Source: Leclercia adecarboxylata
GTDB taxonomy: Bacteria > Pseudomonadota > Gammaproteobacteria > Enterobacterales > Enterobacteriaceae
Assembly (NCBI RefSeq): GCF_006874705.1
Contig: NZ_CP035382.1
Location: 1,116,001-1,180,000, forward strand
Length of the DNA stretch: 64,000 nucleotides
Direction: 5' to 3'
The first letter of the stretch is position 1, and each line of letters starts with the position of its first letter. The position numbers were made by a program, and so were the translations under genes. Of this stretch, positions 18,494 to 29,561 are shown one piece after another. The notes under the pieces are model-generated. The model was not told where the DNA came from, did not search any database, and saw nothing but the letters and a program-made list of their open reading frames with translations.

Positions 18494-20302
18494 TTATAAA
18501 ATGAACGACAGCTGACGTTCGCTTCCAGGTGCGCGAATCACCACCTGGTTATTGTTGATGTGCAGTTGGGGGCTTTCCGCCCGGTTTTTATTCTGTGCAG
18601 AGGCCGTCACCGCGCAGCAGAGCCAGCTCTCCCCTTTCGGGATGGTGGTGCTGAGCACCGGAATAGCGGCGCATTCGGCAAACATGATGCTGCTGTTTGG
18701 CGGCGTCACCACGCTGTCGGGCTGGCGGGTGATGTTTGGTGAGAGATCGACGATGGCGCTACTGCCGTTGTCCGCGCTCAGATAACTGCCCCGACCGTGC
18801 AGCTGCGGCTCGGCTTTGATCACTGCAAACCCGCCCTCGACCGTTTGCAGCGTGCGTGCGCTGTTGATGCGGTGCAGACGCAGATGCCACTCGCCGAAGG
18901 GCACCTGCCAGCTCTCGATATGGACGTCATGCCACGGCGACCAGCGCGAAAAAATACAATTTTCGTCAACACGGACTTCCTCGCACTCGCGGCGTCCGCG
19001 GAAGTAGTTATCGCCATCGGCCAGCAGCAGCATGGAATCGCAGGCGGCGTGCTTGAGGCCGAAACGCGCACGCTCAATGGTGAAACCAAAGCGGCTGGAG
19101 TAGGCAAATTTGGTGTATTTCGCCTCGGTATTAACGTAGTTGTTCAGCTCCAGCTGTCCGGCAGTGAGCAGGGTCACATGATCGGTGTGGATCAGGATCT
19201 GCTGGGCATGGGGGATAACGCGCTTTTCGGCCAGCGCTGGCAGCGGCTGTTCGTCGGCCTGCCAGAACGGATGGCTCTCCGGCAGGGCCAGGATCAGGTA
19301 CGTTTTCAGCGCCCAGTACGGCGAGCCGGGGGAGTTATAGTCCTCGCACATCGCCAGATTCGGGTAAGCGAACCCGAGGGTCAGGATCCCGTCGCGATCG
19401 GTAATCGGCTGCTGCTGCCACCAGCGCAGATGGCGGAGGATAATCCCCTTCACGATGCCCGGCGTGAACACCTCCAGCCCGGAGAAGGCCACCGCGCTCC
19501 AGAAGGCGACCATCGCGAAGCGGTAGGTCAGGCTGCGGCCAAAGGGCACTGAGGCACCGTCAGCGGCGGACATGTAGATGAAGTCTTCAGCAAACAGACG
19601 CGAACGCTGGCGCAGCACCTCTGCCCGCGCCTCATCGCCGCTCAGGGTGGCGTAGATCAGACCGTAGAAGTGAAACGCCATTGAGATGTAGTAATCCTTT
19701 GGCCGCCCCGGACCGTCGGAGTACCAGCCCTCCCCCAGATAGTAGGCGTCCATCATCGCGAAGCGGCGATCGATGGCCTGCTGGTCATAAGGCAGCCCGG
19801 CACGCTTAAAGCCGAGCTGCACCATGATGGCGAAGTAGTTCCAGTTGCTGTCCGGCATCGTCGCATCGGTGATTTGGTTCAGCCAGGCATGAAGGTTCAT
19901 CACCTCGCGCTCGCTGAACAGATCGGTGAGTTTGTCCTGCAGCAACGCCAGCCCGAGACCGTAGGCCGCCATCTCCACCAGACGCTGATCGTAAGGCCCG
20001 GCTTCGCCCCAGTAACCTGCGCTTTGCGGGTCGGTGCCCTGCTTAATGGCGGCGATGTATTTGTCGCTGAACGGCGTGCTGTCGCCTGCGGCCATCAGCG
20101 GAAACAGCCCCCACAGCACCCGGGACAGCCCCTCCATCTGCGCCACATCCGTGGCGTAATGCGCACTGGTATCGCCCAGCGAAAAGCGGGAGCTACCCGC
20201 CGGGAACTGCCTGTCCACTGCTTCCAGTAGAGTGTTCAGCGCCGCCACCAGATCCTGACGGGATGACAACGGATTTGATTTTTCTTTGTTTGCCGCGCAC
20301 AT
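18494..20302 (-). CDS. DUF2264 family protein, probable glycosidase
   Basis: This 602-aa protein matches the DUF2264 (PF10022) pattern: an N-terminal helical barrel (about 20-350, with SNWNYFAIMV, DGPGRPKDYYISMAFHFYG and EDYNSPGSPYWALK) and a C-terminal beta-rich domain with TKFAYSSRFGFTIER. From memory, DUF2264 proteins have been placed in a recent CAZy family (GH154, with beta-glucuronidase activity reported for a gut Bacteroides member); I cannot verify this here. No signal peptide is seen, so it is cytoplasmic. It is first in the operon, divergent from the AraC regulator, with an AGGA site 9 nt before its ATG. Its partners suggest a uronic-acid-containing substrate. Confidence 0.8.
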   Translation of the reverse strand: MCAANKEKSNPLSSRQDLVAALNTLLEAVDRQFPAGSSRFSLGDTSAHYATDVAQMEGLSRVLWGLFPLMAAGDSTPFSDKYIAAIKQGTDPQSAGYWGEAGPYDQRLVEMAAYGLGLALLQDKLTDLFSEREVMNLHAWLNQITDATMPDSNWNYFAIMVQLGFKRAGLPYDQQAIDRRFAMMDAYYLGEGWYSDGPGRPKDYYISMAFHFYGLIYATLSGDEARAEVLRQRSRLFAEDFIYMSAADGASVPFGRSLTYRFAMVAFWSAVAFSGLEVFTPGIVKGIILRHLRWWQQQPITDRDGILTLGFAYPNLAMCEDYNSPGSPYWALKTYLILALPESHPFWQADEQPLPALAEKRVIPHAQQILIHTDHVTLLTAGQLELNNYVNTEAKYTKFAYSSRFGFTIERARFGLKHAACDSMLLLADGDNYFRGRRECEEVRVDENCIFSRWSPWHDVHIESWQVPFGEWHLRLHRINSARTLQTVEGGFAVIKAEPQLHGRGSYLSADNGSSAIVDLSPNITRQPDSVVTPPNSSIMFAECAAIPVLSTTIPKGESWLCCAVTASAQNKNRAESPQLHINNNQVVIRAPGSERQLSFIL

Positions 20303-20468
20303 AGGGTCGTCCTCGTAATCAACTGCGGCAAAGAATAGTTAAACAGCGAGGGACAGAAATGTTAGCCGGGTCACAGGTGTGAGAGATGAATAAACCCGCA
20401 GTTGAGGAAATTTAAAAAGGTGGTTTATAAAGAGGCAGGAAAAGGAAAAAATTGAGTTTTATTGCACT
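20303..20468. promoter_or_regulatory. Divergent control region with 10-bp inverted repeat
   Basis: The 166-bp spacer between the sugar operon and its AraC regulator contains TCAACTGCGG at 20319-20328 and its exact reverse complement CCGCAGTTGA at 20396-20405. The 77-bp centre spacing is close to seven helical turns. These are good candidates for regulator half-sites that could support looping. Function is inferred. Confidence 0.6.
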
Positions 20469-21305
20469 ATGCGCAAAACACCCACGGCGGAACATCTTGA
20501 GCTGATCGCCCTGAACGATACCATCGTGTCGTTCAGTCGCCTCTTCGCCAACACCGTGCGCTACCATCACTGGCACCAGTGTCTGGAAATTCTCTATGTC
20601 GAAGAAGGATTTGGCATAGCGATTGTCGATAATCGCCACTACACCATGCGCCCGGGACGGCTGTTTTTCTTTCCGCCTTTTACCCTGCACAAGGTGATGG
20701 TCGATCCTCAGGCCGAAGCGAACTATCGCCGCACCATTATTCATCTCGATCAGCATGCGGTCCTGAAGGCGCTGCGTGATTTTCCGCAAACCCAGCAGCG
20801 GCTACAGAAGCTGTCGCAGCGCGGAGGGGAGGCCTGGGTGGCGGATATGGCGCACTGCCACAGCCATCTCGATCATCTGTTCAGCTGTTATCCGCCGCCG
20901 ATGAACAGCGAGCGCGTCGCCAGCCTGCTGATCGGCCTGTTTGCCATGCTGCCGCACGATGACGAAGGCCAGCCCGGTAACAGTCAGGGGATCGCCAGCC
21001 AGGTGATGTTCTGGCTGGATGAGCATTACCAGCAAAAATTCAGCCTCGATGCGCTGGCAGGCGAGCTGGGGAAATCCCGCAGCTACGTGTCACGGAAATT
21101 CCATGCCGAAACGGGGGAAAAAATTCACGATTATCTGAATACGTTACGCCTGCGCAAGGCCTGCGAAAGTTTGCTGCACTCGGAGGCGAGCGTGCGGGAT
21201 ATTGCCGCGCGGGTGGGGTTTTCGGATGTGACCTATTTTATCAGCGCATTTAAAAAGGGCATCGGAGAGACGCCCTTACAGTATAGAAAGAATCATGCGG
21301 CCTGA
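20469..21305 (+). CDS. AraC-family transcriptional regulator of the sugar locus
   Basis: This 278-aa protein has an N-terminal cupin-type sensor (about 15-150, with HHWHQCLEILYVEEG and a double-stranded beta-helix pattern) and a C-terminal AraC DNA-binding domain (about 180-275, FSLDALAGELGKSRSYVSRKFH and VRDIAARVGFSDVTYFISAFKK). This is the layout of MelR- and RhaR-like sugar regulators. It is divergent from the DUF2264-permease-GH88 operon and very likely controls it in response to the imported sugar. It is not an E. coli backbone gene at this place. Confidence 0.85.
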   Translation: MRKTPTAEHLELIALNDTIVSFSRLFANTVRYHHWHQCLEILYVEEGFGIAIVDNRHYTMRPGRLFFFPPFTLHKVMVDPQAEANYRRTIIHLDQHAVLKALRDFPQTQQRLQKLSQRGGEAWVADMAHCHSHLDHLFSCYPPPMNSERVASLLIGLFAMLPHDDEGQPGNSQGIASQVMFWLDEHYQQKFSLDALAGELGKSRSYVSRKFHAETGEKIHDYLNTLRLRKACESLLHSEASVRDIAARVGFSDVTYFISAFKKGIGETPLQYRKNHAA

Positions 21306-21311
21306 GGAGAT

Positions 21312-21400
21312 GCCGGGTGGCGGCGATGCCTTACCCGGCCTACAAAATCCGTAGGCCCACGCAAGTCCCGTAGGCCCGTGCAAGCGAAGCGCCGCCGGGC
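21312..21400. repeat. REP/BIME repeat at the right edge of the insert
   Basis: Opposed REP units (GCCGGGTGGCGGCGATGCC..ACCCGGCCTAC and GTAGGCCCGTGCAAGCG..GCCGCCGGGC) contain an extra partial GTAGGCCC repeat in the linker. It lies between the AraC gene and parE, so both edges of the accessory insert carry BIMEs. Confidence 0.85.
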
Positions 21401-21436
21401 AAATAGCCCGCACGATCCCTGCCGACCGGCATTTTA

Positions 21437-23332
<1,896 letters not shown>

Positions 23333-23357
23333 TTAAACTAGCAATTCGCAGCGATTG

Positions 23358-23939
23358 TCAGAGGCTGTGCAGACCAAGAAAGTCGACAATCTGGGTGAAA
23401 TGATCCTCAAAGCCCGTGAAGGCATGATTACCGCCCTCTTCTATAGTCTGGCGGCAAGAGGCGTAGTACGCCACCGCCTGGCGGTAATCCAGCACTTCAT
23501 CACCCGTCTGTTGCAGCAGCCAGATAAGATCTGGCGCTTCCAGCGGATCAATCTGCATAACTTTGAGGTCGTAAATATGGCGTGACTCTAGCACATATTG
23601 CTGTCCGGTGTAGGGGTTCTCGTTGTGCCCCAGATAGCCCACCAGCAGCTCAAAAGGCCGTACCGCCGGGTTGACGACCACCGCGGGCACCATAAAGCAC
23701 TGGGACAGCCAGGTGGCGTAGTAGCCGCCGAGGGATGACCCCACCACGCCAAAGGGCTCGCCGCCGTGCGCCAGGACAATCGCCTCCAGCATTTCGGCGG
23801 CTTCGGCCGGATACGGCGGCAGCTGAGGCACGATCATCTCGACGTGGGGATGATGCACCTCCAGCCACTGTCGAAACAGCGTCGCTTTAGCCGAGCGCGG
23901 GGAACTGTTGAATCCGTGCAGATAGAGAAGCGCAGACAT
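23358..23939 (-). CDS. yqiA: Esterase YqiA
   Basis: This alpha/beta-hydrolase of the UPF0227 family (193 aa) acts on acyl-CoA and small esters in vitro (known for E. coli YqiA). Visible are [14 protein letters not shown] near residue 6, the nucleophile elbow [10 protein letters not shown] with Ser near 68, and the C-terminal catalytic His in [10 protein letters not shown]. It overlaps cpdA by one base (TGATG-type junction), which points to translational coupling. Confidence 0.95.
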   Translation of the reverse strand: MSALLYLHGFNSSPRSAKATLFRQWLEVHHPHVEMIVPQLPPYPAEAAEMLEAIVLAHGGEPFGVVGSSLGGYYATWLSQCFMVPAVVVNPAVRPFELLVGYLGHNENPYTGQQYVLESRHIYDLKVMQIDPLEAPDLIWLLQQTGDEVLDYRQAVAYYASCRQTIEEGGNHAFTGFEDHFTQIVDFLGLHSL

Positions 23940-24766
23940 CAGTAGCCTTCTGACGCAGTATCCGGGCGGAACTGCGTGCTTTGCAGGCGGCAGACTTCGG
24001 TCGTTAACGAGCCGTCGGCATGCAGTTCCAGCCAGCGCCAGCCTGGGGCAATGGTGTCTAAAGTGAAGTTCGCGCAGTGCGGTTTGAACTGGACGCAGGT
24101 GGACGGCGTAGCCAACAGGCGACGACCGTTCCAGTCGAGATCCAGCTCCTGGTGAATATGGCCGCAGAGTAAGTTATTAACCCGCGGGAATTTCATCAGC
24201 ACCCGATCGAGAGCGGCAGAGTTGCGCAGGCTGTGCTGATCGAGCCAGCTGCATCCTGCCGGCAACGGATGATGATGCAATAAAAGCAGAGTATGGCGCT
24301 CAGGATCGGCCGCCAGCTTTGCTTCGAGCCACTCCAGCTGAAACTCGCTCAGCTCGCCGTGCGGCACGCCGAAAACCTGGCTGTCGAGCAGCAGGATTTG
24401 CCAGTTGTCGCCCGAGTGGACCCGCTTCGCAGGGGAAATCCCCGCATCCTGAAGCGCGCTGTACATCGAAGGTTGAAAATCGTGATTACCGGGTAACCAG
24501 ACGCAGGGCGCGTTAAAGCTCGCGATACCTTCAGCAAAATGCTGATAAGCCGCGGAGGTTTGATCCTGCGCCAAATCGCCCGTGGCGACAATCAGGTCGC
24601 ATTCGCGCTTCTGGGCATGAATGGCTTCCAGAACAGCCTGATAACTCTCCCAGGTATTAACACCCAACAGGGTTTCATGCTTTTTGGCAAACAGGTGAGT
24701 ATCAGTAATTTGCAATACCCTGACTGGCGCCCCACCAGCAACAGTCAGGTTCAACAGGCTTTCCAA
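23939..24766 (-). CDS. cpdA: 3',5'-cyclic-AMP phosphodiesterase CpdA
   Basis: This class III metallophosphoesterase hydrolyses cAMP to AMP and so tunes catabolite control. In its 275 aa the metal-binding motifs appear in order: ITDTHLF near residue 21, GDLAQD near 63, PGNHDF near 92, LLHHHP near 163 and LCGHIH near 202. Length equals E. coli. It is the middle gene of the nudF-parE operon, 27 bp after yqiB. Confidence 0.97.
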   Translation of the reverse strand: MESLLNLTVAGGAPVRVLQITDTHLFAKKHETLLGVNTWESYQAVLEAIHAQKRECDLIVATGDLAQDQTSAAYQHFAEGIASFNAPCVWLPGNHDFQPSMYSALQDAGISPAKRVHSGDNWQILLLDSQVFGVPHGELSEFQLEWLEAKLAADPERHTLLLLHHHPLPAGCSWLDQHSLRNSAALDRVLMKFPRVNNLLCGHIHQELDLDWNGRRLLATPSTCVQFKPHCANFTLDTIAPGWRWLELHADGSLTTEVCRLQSTQFRPDTASEGY

Positions 24767-24793
24767 ATGGTGTCCTTAGGTAGGTTTACGACG

Positions 24794-25216
24794 CTAACAA
24801 ACCGGAATCGCCATTGCTCCATGTGCTAAACAATATCTTAGCCAGTCGGCTAAAAACTGGTTAATTTGATGCTTTTCGTCACGTTGATGCAACTTTTTAT
24901 TTGGGTAATCATACCGCGCTTTAAAGCGGAAGATCTGCTGACTTGAACACACTTCAGCGACCATCGCGTCATGGTAGAGCCGCACCGTCATTGACGGCAG
25001 GCTCCAGTAGCTGATGGACGGCGCGGTTTGCTCAATTTCCACCAGCGTAGTGTAACGGGTTGATTCAACAATGGTTAACCGATACTGCGCGTTGCTCACC
25101 TGATAGCTCACTGTTTCACCGACCGCGTCGTTACGTGGCAGTAATCGGCGCAATTGTGCGAAATTGGTCTCGCACAGGCGCATCATTTCAGGGAAGTCAG
25201 GTGTATAACGCTTCAT
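24794..25216 (-). CDS. yqiB: DUF1249 protein YqiB
   Basis: This 140-aa protein of unknown function is conserved in gamma-proteobacteria next to nudF and cpdA. Conserved features are [19 protein letters not shown] at the N-terminus and [17 protein letters not shown] in the second half. The ATG at 25214-25216 overlaps the nudF stop by 4 bp. The longer open frame runs back inside nudF and is not homologous. No signal peptide is seen, so it is cytosolic. Confidence 0.93.
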   Translation of the reverse strand: MKRYTPDFPEMMRLCETNFAQLRRLLPRNDAVGETVSYQVSNAQYRLTIVESTRYTTLVEIEQTAPSISYWSLPSMTVRLYHDAMVAEVCSSQQIFRFKARYDYPNKKLHQRDEKHQINQFLADWLRYCLAHGAMAIPVC

Positions 25217-25845
25217 TTTTTCCACTCGTCTCGTAATTCCTGATAATGCAGCTGTAGCCATTGCAAAGCGATGACAGAAGCCGCGTTGTCGATTTTCCCC
25301 TCTTTTACCCATTGATAAGCCTGCTCCCGACTTACCACATGAACACGAATATCTTCGTTTTCATCAACCAGACCGTGAATCCCTTGCGCGGTCGTGGCGT
25401 CCACTTCGCCAACCAGAACTGACAGGCGCTCGCTGGTGCCCCCGGGGCTTGCCAGATAGCTGGTGATCGGTTTTGTCCGACCAACGTCAAGCCCGGCCTC
25501 TTCCATTGCCTCGCGGCGGGCGACATCTTCCGGCGTTTCGCCCTCTTCGATCATCCCGGCCACCATCTCCAGTAACCACGGGCTTTCGCTGGTATCCAGC
25601 GCGGCAATGCGGATCTGCTCTATCAGTACCACTTCGTCACGCACTGGGTCAAAGGGTAGCAAGACTGCGGCATGCCCGCGCTCAAAAATTTCGCGTCTGA
25701 CTTCGCCACTCATTTCACCGTTAAACAAACGATGGCGAAAACGGTATAATTCCAGTGAAAAAAATCCGCTGTAGAGCGTTTCTCGTGCAATAATTTCTAC
25801 ATCGTTTTTTGTAAAAGTCACTGGCAACTTTTCTGGTTTATCCAT
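25213..25845 (-). CDS. nudF: ADP-ribose pyrophosphatase NudF
   Basis: This Nudix hydrolase splits ADP-ribose into AMP and ribose 5-phosphate; in E. coli it also acts on ADP-glucose. In its 210 aa, the Nudix box reads [22 protein letters not shown], with the RE..EE metal-binding core near residues 112-117. It is the first gene of the leftward operon and is divergent from tolC. Confidence 0.97.
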   Translation of the reverse strand: MDKPEKLPVTFTKNDVEIIARETLYSGFFSLELYRFRHRLFNGEMSGEVRREIFERGHAAVLLPFDPVRDEVVLIEQIRIAALDTSESPWLLEMVAGMIEEGETPEDVARREAMEEAGLDVGRTKPITSYLASPGGTSERLSVLVGEVDATTAQGIHGLVDENEDIRVHVVSREQAYQWVKEGKIDNAASVIALQWLQLHYQELRDEWKK

Positions 25846-25945
25846 GTTTGCATCCTGGTATAAATGGTGGCGTTAAGGTGAAATTCAATTCTGCTAAACT
25901 GCGGTTTCTACTACAGTATGGTAAATTGGTGCAAGTTACTGCCGC

Positions 25946-25964
25946 ATGGCACGGAACGCCAACC
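25946..25964. promoter_or_regulatory. Marbox (MarA/SoxS/Rob site) upstream of tolC
   Basis: The 19-mer ATGGCACGGAACGCCAACC fits the marbox consensus AYnGCACnnWnnRYYAAAY at all but one defined position. It lies about 85 bp before the tolC ATG, like the known E. coli tolC marbox. Confidence 0.85.
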
Positions 25965-26048
25965 TTTTGCAGTGGCGAAGTCTGCTAGAATCGGTAGATA
26001 TTTTTTAATTAGATCAGCGCTAACTAAGCTTCACAACAAGGAAAGCAA

Positions 26049-27470
26049 ATGAAGAAATTGCTCCCCATCCTCATCGGCCTGAGCCTGACGGGTTTCAGCG
26101 CGTTGAGTCAGGCAGAGGACCTGATACAGGTTTATAAGCAGGCACGTCTGAGCAACCCGGAATTGCGTAAATCCGCCGCCGATCGTGATGCTGCATTTGA
26201 AAAAATTAATGAAGCACGCAGCCCATTATTACCACAGCTGGGTTTGGGTGCCGACTATACCTACAATAACGGTTACCGGGATGCTAACGGCGTCGACTCT
26301 AACGTCACCAGCGGTTCGCTCCAGTTAACCCAGACGCTGTTTGATATGTCCAGATGGCGTAACCTGAGCCTGCAGGAAAAATCTGCCGGTATTCAGGATG
26401 TCACCTATCAGACCGACCAGCAAACGCTGATCCTCAATACCGCAACCGCCTACTTCAGAGTATTGAGCGCGATCGATACGCTCTCCTACGTTGAAGCACA
26501 GAAACAGGCTATCTATCGTCAGCTCGATCAGACCACCCAGCGTTTCAACGTGGGCCTGGTGGCGATCACCGACGTGCAGAACGCCCGTTCACAATACGAT
26601 AATGTGCTGGCCAACGAAGTTACCGCGCGTAACGACCTGGATAACGCCGTCGAAGAGCTGCGTCAGGTCACCGGTAACTACTACCCGCAGCTGGCATCGC
26701 TGAACGTTGAGCACTTCAAAGCCGAAAAGCCGCAGGCGGTGAATGCCCTGCTGAAAGAGGCTGAAAACCGTAACCTCAGCCTGTTGCAGGCTCGTCTGAG
26801 CCAGGATCTGGCCCGCGAGCAGATTCGCCTGGCGCAGGATGGCCATCTGCCTACCCTGAGCCTGAGCGCCTCCAGCAGCATTTCTAACACCAGCTACAGC
26901 GGTTCCAGAACCGGCAATGGTCAGTACAACGACAGCGACGTTGGCCAGAACAAAATCGGCCTGAACTTCTCCCTGCCAATCTATCAGGGCGGCCAGGTCA
27001 ATTCGCAGGTCAAACAGGCGCAGTACAACTTTGTGGGTGCCAGCGAGCAGCTGGAAAGCGCGCACCGCAGCGTAGTGCAGACCGTGCGTTCCTCCTTCAA
27101 CAACGTGAACGCCTCTGTCAGCAGCATCAACGCCTACAAACAGGCCGTTGTCTCTGCCCAGAGCTCACTGGATGCGTCGGAAGCCGGCTACTCGGTGGGT
27201 ACCCGTACCATTGTTGACGTGCTGGACGCGACCACCACGCTGTACAACGCTAAACAACAGCTCTCCAATGCGCGTTACAACTACCTGATCAACCAGCTGA
27301 ACATCAAGCAAGCGCTGGGTACGTTGAACGAGCAGGATCTGGTGGCGCTGAACGGTTCATTAGGTAAGCCGATCTCCACTACGCCAGAAGCCGTGGCGCC
27401 GGAAAACCCACAGCAGGATGCCTCTGCTGACGGTTACACCGCCGCTGCTGCACGCACCACCAGCAACTGA
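26049..27470 (+). CDS. tolC: Outer membrane efflux channel TolC
   Basis: This trimeric outer-membrane channel-tunnel serves AcrAB and other tripartite pumps as well as type I secretion. The 473-aa product has a signal peptide (MKKLLPILIGLSLTGFSALSQA) and two internally repeated OEP domains, with LSNPELRKSAADRDAA near residue 35 and SEQLESAHRSVVQTVRSSFNNV in the second half. The C-terminal tail after ALGTLNEQDL is variable and about 20 aa shorter than in E. coli, within a region not needed for the channel. It is expressed from a marbox-bearing promoter and followed by ygiBC. Confidence 0.98.
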   Translation: MKKLLPILIGLSLTGFSALSQAEDLIQVYKQARLSNPELRKSAADRDAAFEKINEARSPLLPQLGLGADYTYNNGYRDANGVDSNVTSGSLQLTQTLFDMSRWRNLSLQEKSAGIQDVTYQTDQQTLILNTATAYFRVLSAIDTLSYVEAQKQAIYRQLDQTTQRFNVGLVAITDVQNARSQYDNVLANEVTARNDLDNAVEELRQVTGNYYPQLASLNVEHFKAEKPQAVNALLKEAENRNLSLLQARLSQDLAREQIRLAQDGHLPTLSLSASSSISNTSYSGSRTGNGQYNDSDVGQNKIGLNFSLPIYQGGQVNSQVKQAQYNFVGASEQLESAHRSVVQTVRSSFNNVNASVSSINAYKQAVVSAQSSLDASEAGYSVGTRTIVDVLDATTTLYNAKQQLSNARYNYLINQLNIKQALGTLNEQDLVALNGSLGKPISTTPEAVAPENPQQDASADGYTAAAARTTSN

Positions 27471-27504
27471 TGCTGCTACCCGGTCTGGGTTCACCAGGCC
27501 GGGT
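27471..27504 (+). terminator. Weak hairpin after tolC
   Basis: An inverted repeat, ACCCGGTCTGG / CCAGGCCGGGT, with a GTTCA loop and one G-T pair lies just past the tolC stop. There is no U-run, so read-through into ygiB is likely. Confidence 0.5.
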
Positions 27505-27644
27505 AAATCCTCCCAGTCCGACAAAAATACGTAAGCCAACGTAAAGATCCCCCAGTTTCGCCCCCGTCGCTTCAATTTCCACCACTCATCCTCTATTCTG
27601 AGCGTTATTTTCTGTGTTTTACCACTGGGTCCTGGAAGACAATT

Positions 27645-28319
27645 ATGAAACGGACAAAATCCATTAATCACGCCTCGTTCCGCAAAAGCTGGAACGCGCG
27701 TCATTTCACCCCTGTCGCTCTGGCGCTGAGCGCCGCGTTTATGCTGGCAGGCTGTGAAAAAACCGACGAAACGGTTTCTCTCTATCAGAATGCCGATGAC
27801 TGTGCGGCCGCTACCGGCAAAAGCGCGGAGTGTACTACCTCGTACAACAACGCCCTGAAGGAAGCGGAACGTACCGCGCCGAAATACGCCAGCCGTGAAG
27901 ACTGCGTGGCAGAGTTCGGTGAAGGCCAGTGCCAGCAGGCACCGGCCCCGGCTCAGGCAGGCACCGCGCCAGCAGAAAACCAGGCGCAGGCACAGTCCAG
28001 CGGCAGCTTCTGGATGCCGCTGATGGCGGGTTACATGATGGGCCGTCTGATGAGCGGCGGCGCAGGCTATCAGCAGCAGCCGCTGTTCAGCTCGAAGAAT
28101 CCGGCCAGCCCGGCTTACGGCCAGTACACCGATGCCAGCGGTAAAGGTTATGGTGCAGCCCAGCCAGGCCGCACCATGAACGTGCCTAAGACCGCGATGG
28201 CGCCAAAACCGGCCACCACCAGCACCGTTACCCGCGGCGGCTTCGGTGATTCTGTTGCCAAACAGAACACCATGCAGCGTAGCGCGGCCGGTACCTCAAC
28301 ACGCTCTATGGGCGGCTGA
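27645..28319 (+). CDS. ygiB: DUF1190 lipoprotein-like protein YgiB
   Basis: This 224-aa protein of the UPF0441 (DUF1190) family has unknown function and is consistently paired with tolC and ygiC. An N-terminal hydrophobic stretch ends in [11 protein letters not shown], a lipobox-like site with Cys near residue 37. A Cys-containing repeat ([20 protein letters not shown] and [15 protein letters not shown]) and a low-complexity Ala/Gln/Gly region with [15 protein letters not shown] follow. The stop is 2 bp before ygiC. Confidence 0.95.
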   Translation: MKRTKSINHASFRKSWNARHFTPVALALSAAFMLAGCEKTDETVSLYQNADDCAAATGKSAECTTSYNNALKEAERTAPKYASREDCVAEFGEGQCQQAPAPAQAGTAPAENQAQAQSSGSFWMPLMAGYMMGRLMSGGAGYQQQPLFSSKNPASPAYGQYTDASGKGYGAAQPGRTMNVPKTAMAPKPATTSTVTRGGFGDSVAKQNTMQRSAAGTSTRSMGG

Positions 28320-28321
28320 GA

Positions 28322-29482
28322 ATGGAACGAGTCAGTATTGTTGAGCGCCCGGACTGGCGCGAAAAAGCCACCGAATACGGTTTCAACTTTCACACCATGT
28401 ACGGCGAGCCGTACTGGTGTGAAGATGCCTATTACCAACTGACCCTCGCCCAGGTGGAAAAGCTGGAAGCGGTCACGGCAGAGCTGCATCAGATGTGCCT
28501 CAAGGTCGTGGAAAAGGTCATTGCCAGCGATGAACTGCTGACCAAATTCCGCATTCCGAAGCACACCTGGGGCTTTGTGCGTCAGTCATGGCTGACGCAT
28601 CAGCCATCGCTCTACTCGCGCCTTGACCTGGCGTGGGACGGCACCGGCGAGCCCAGGCTGCTCGAGAACAACGCCGATACGCCCACCTCGCTGTATGAAG
28701 CGGCCTTCTTCCAGTGGATCTGGCTGGAAGATCAGCAGAACGCGGGCCGTCTGCCGGAAGGCAGCGATCAGTTCAACAGCCTGCAGGAAAAGCTGATCGA
28801 ACGTTTCGCTGAACTGCGCGAGCAGCACGGCTTCAATCTGCTGCACTTTGCCTGCTGTCGTGACACGGTCGAAGATCGCGGCACGGTGCAGTATCTGCAG
28901 GATTGCGCCGCCGAAGCGGAGGTCGCCACTGAATTTCTCTATATAGAAGATATCGGGCTGGGCGAAAAAGGTCAGTTCACCGACACCCAGGATCAGGTGA
29001 TCAGTAACCTGTTCAAGCTCTATCCGTGGGAATACATGCTGCGCGAAGTGTTTTCCACCAAGCTGGAAGATGCGGGCGTGCGCTGGCTGGAGCCGGCGTG
29101 GAAAAGCATTATCTCCAACAAAGCCCTGCTGCCGCTGCTGTGGGAGATGTTCCCGGATCATCCGAATCTGCTGCCGGCGTACTTCGCGGAAGATGACTAT
29201 ACGCAAATGGATAAGTACGTCAAAAAGCCGATTTTCTCCCGCGAGGGTGCCAACGTGTCGATTATCGAAAACGGTAATACCGTGGAAGCGGTAGAAGGCC
29301 CGTATGGCGAAGAGGGGATGATCGTCCAGCAGTTCTGTCAGCTACCGAAGTATGGCGACAGCTATATGCTGATCGGCAGTTGGCTGATCAACGATCAGCC
29401 AGCCGGGATTGGTATTCGCGAAGATCGGGCGCTGATCACCCAGGATCTGTCCCGCTTCTATCCGCATATTTTTGTGGAGTAG
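28322..29482 (+). CDS. ygiC: ATP-grasp enzyme YgiC (glutathionylspermidine-synthase-like)
   Basis: This 386-aa protein is of the GSP_synth (PF03738) family, the ATP-grasp ligase fold shared with glutathionylspermidine synthetase, but without its amidase half. The true amide product is unknown. Conserved motifs include [16 protein letters not shown] near residue 118 and the C-terminal [18 protein letters not shown] near 303, with the catalytic Arg/Lys of the fold. It is immediately downstream of ygiB (2-bp gap) and probably co-translated with it. Length is the same as in E. coli. Confidence 0.95.
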   Translation: MERVSIVERPDWREKATEYGFNFHTMYGEPYWCEDAYYQLTLAQVEKLEAVTAELHQMCLKVVEKVIASDELLTKFRIPKHTWGFVRQSWLTHQPSLYSRLDLAWDGTGEPRLLENNADTPTSLYEAAFFQWIWLEDQQNAGRLPEGSDQFNSLQEKLIERFAELREQHGFNLLHFACCRDTVEDRGTVQYLQDCAAEAEVATEFLYIEDIGLGEKGQFTDTQDQVISNLFKLYPWEYMLREVFSTKLEDAGVRWLEPAWKSIISNKALLPLLWEMFPDHPNLLPAYFAEDDYTQMDKYVKKPIFSREGANVSIIENGNTVEAVEGPYGEEGMIVQQFCQLPKYGDSYMLIGSWLINDQPAGIGIREDRALITQDLSRFYPHIFVE

Positions 29483-29490
29483 TTTGTGGT

Positions 29491-29558
29491 GCCGGGTGGC
29501 GGCTTTGCCTTACCCGGCCTACAAATCCGCAGGCCCGGCAAGCGCAGCGCCACCGGGC
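29491..29558. repeat. REP/BIME palindromic repeat
   Basis: Opposed REP units (GCCGGGTGGCGGCTTTGCC..ACCCGGCCTAC and AGGCCCGGCAAGCGC..CCACCGGGC) lie between the convergent ygiC and ygiD genes. Confidence 0.85.
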
Positions 29559-29561
29559 GAT

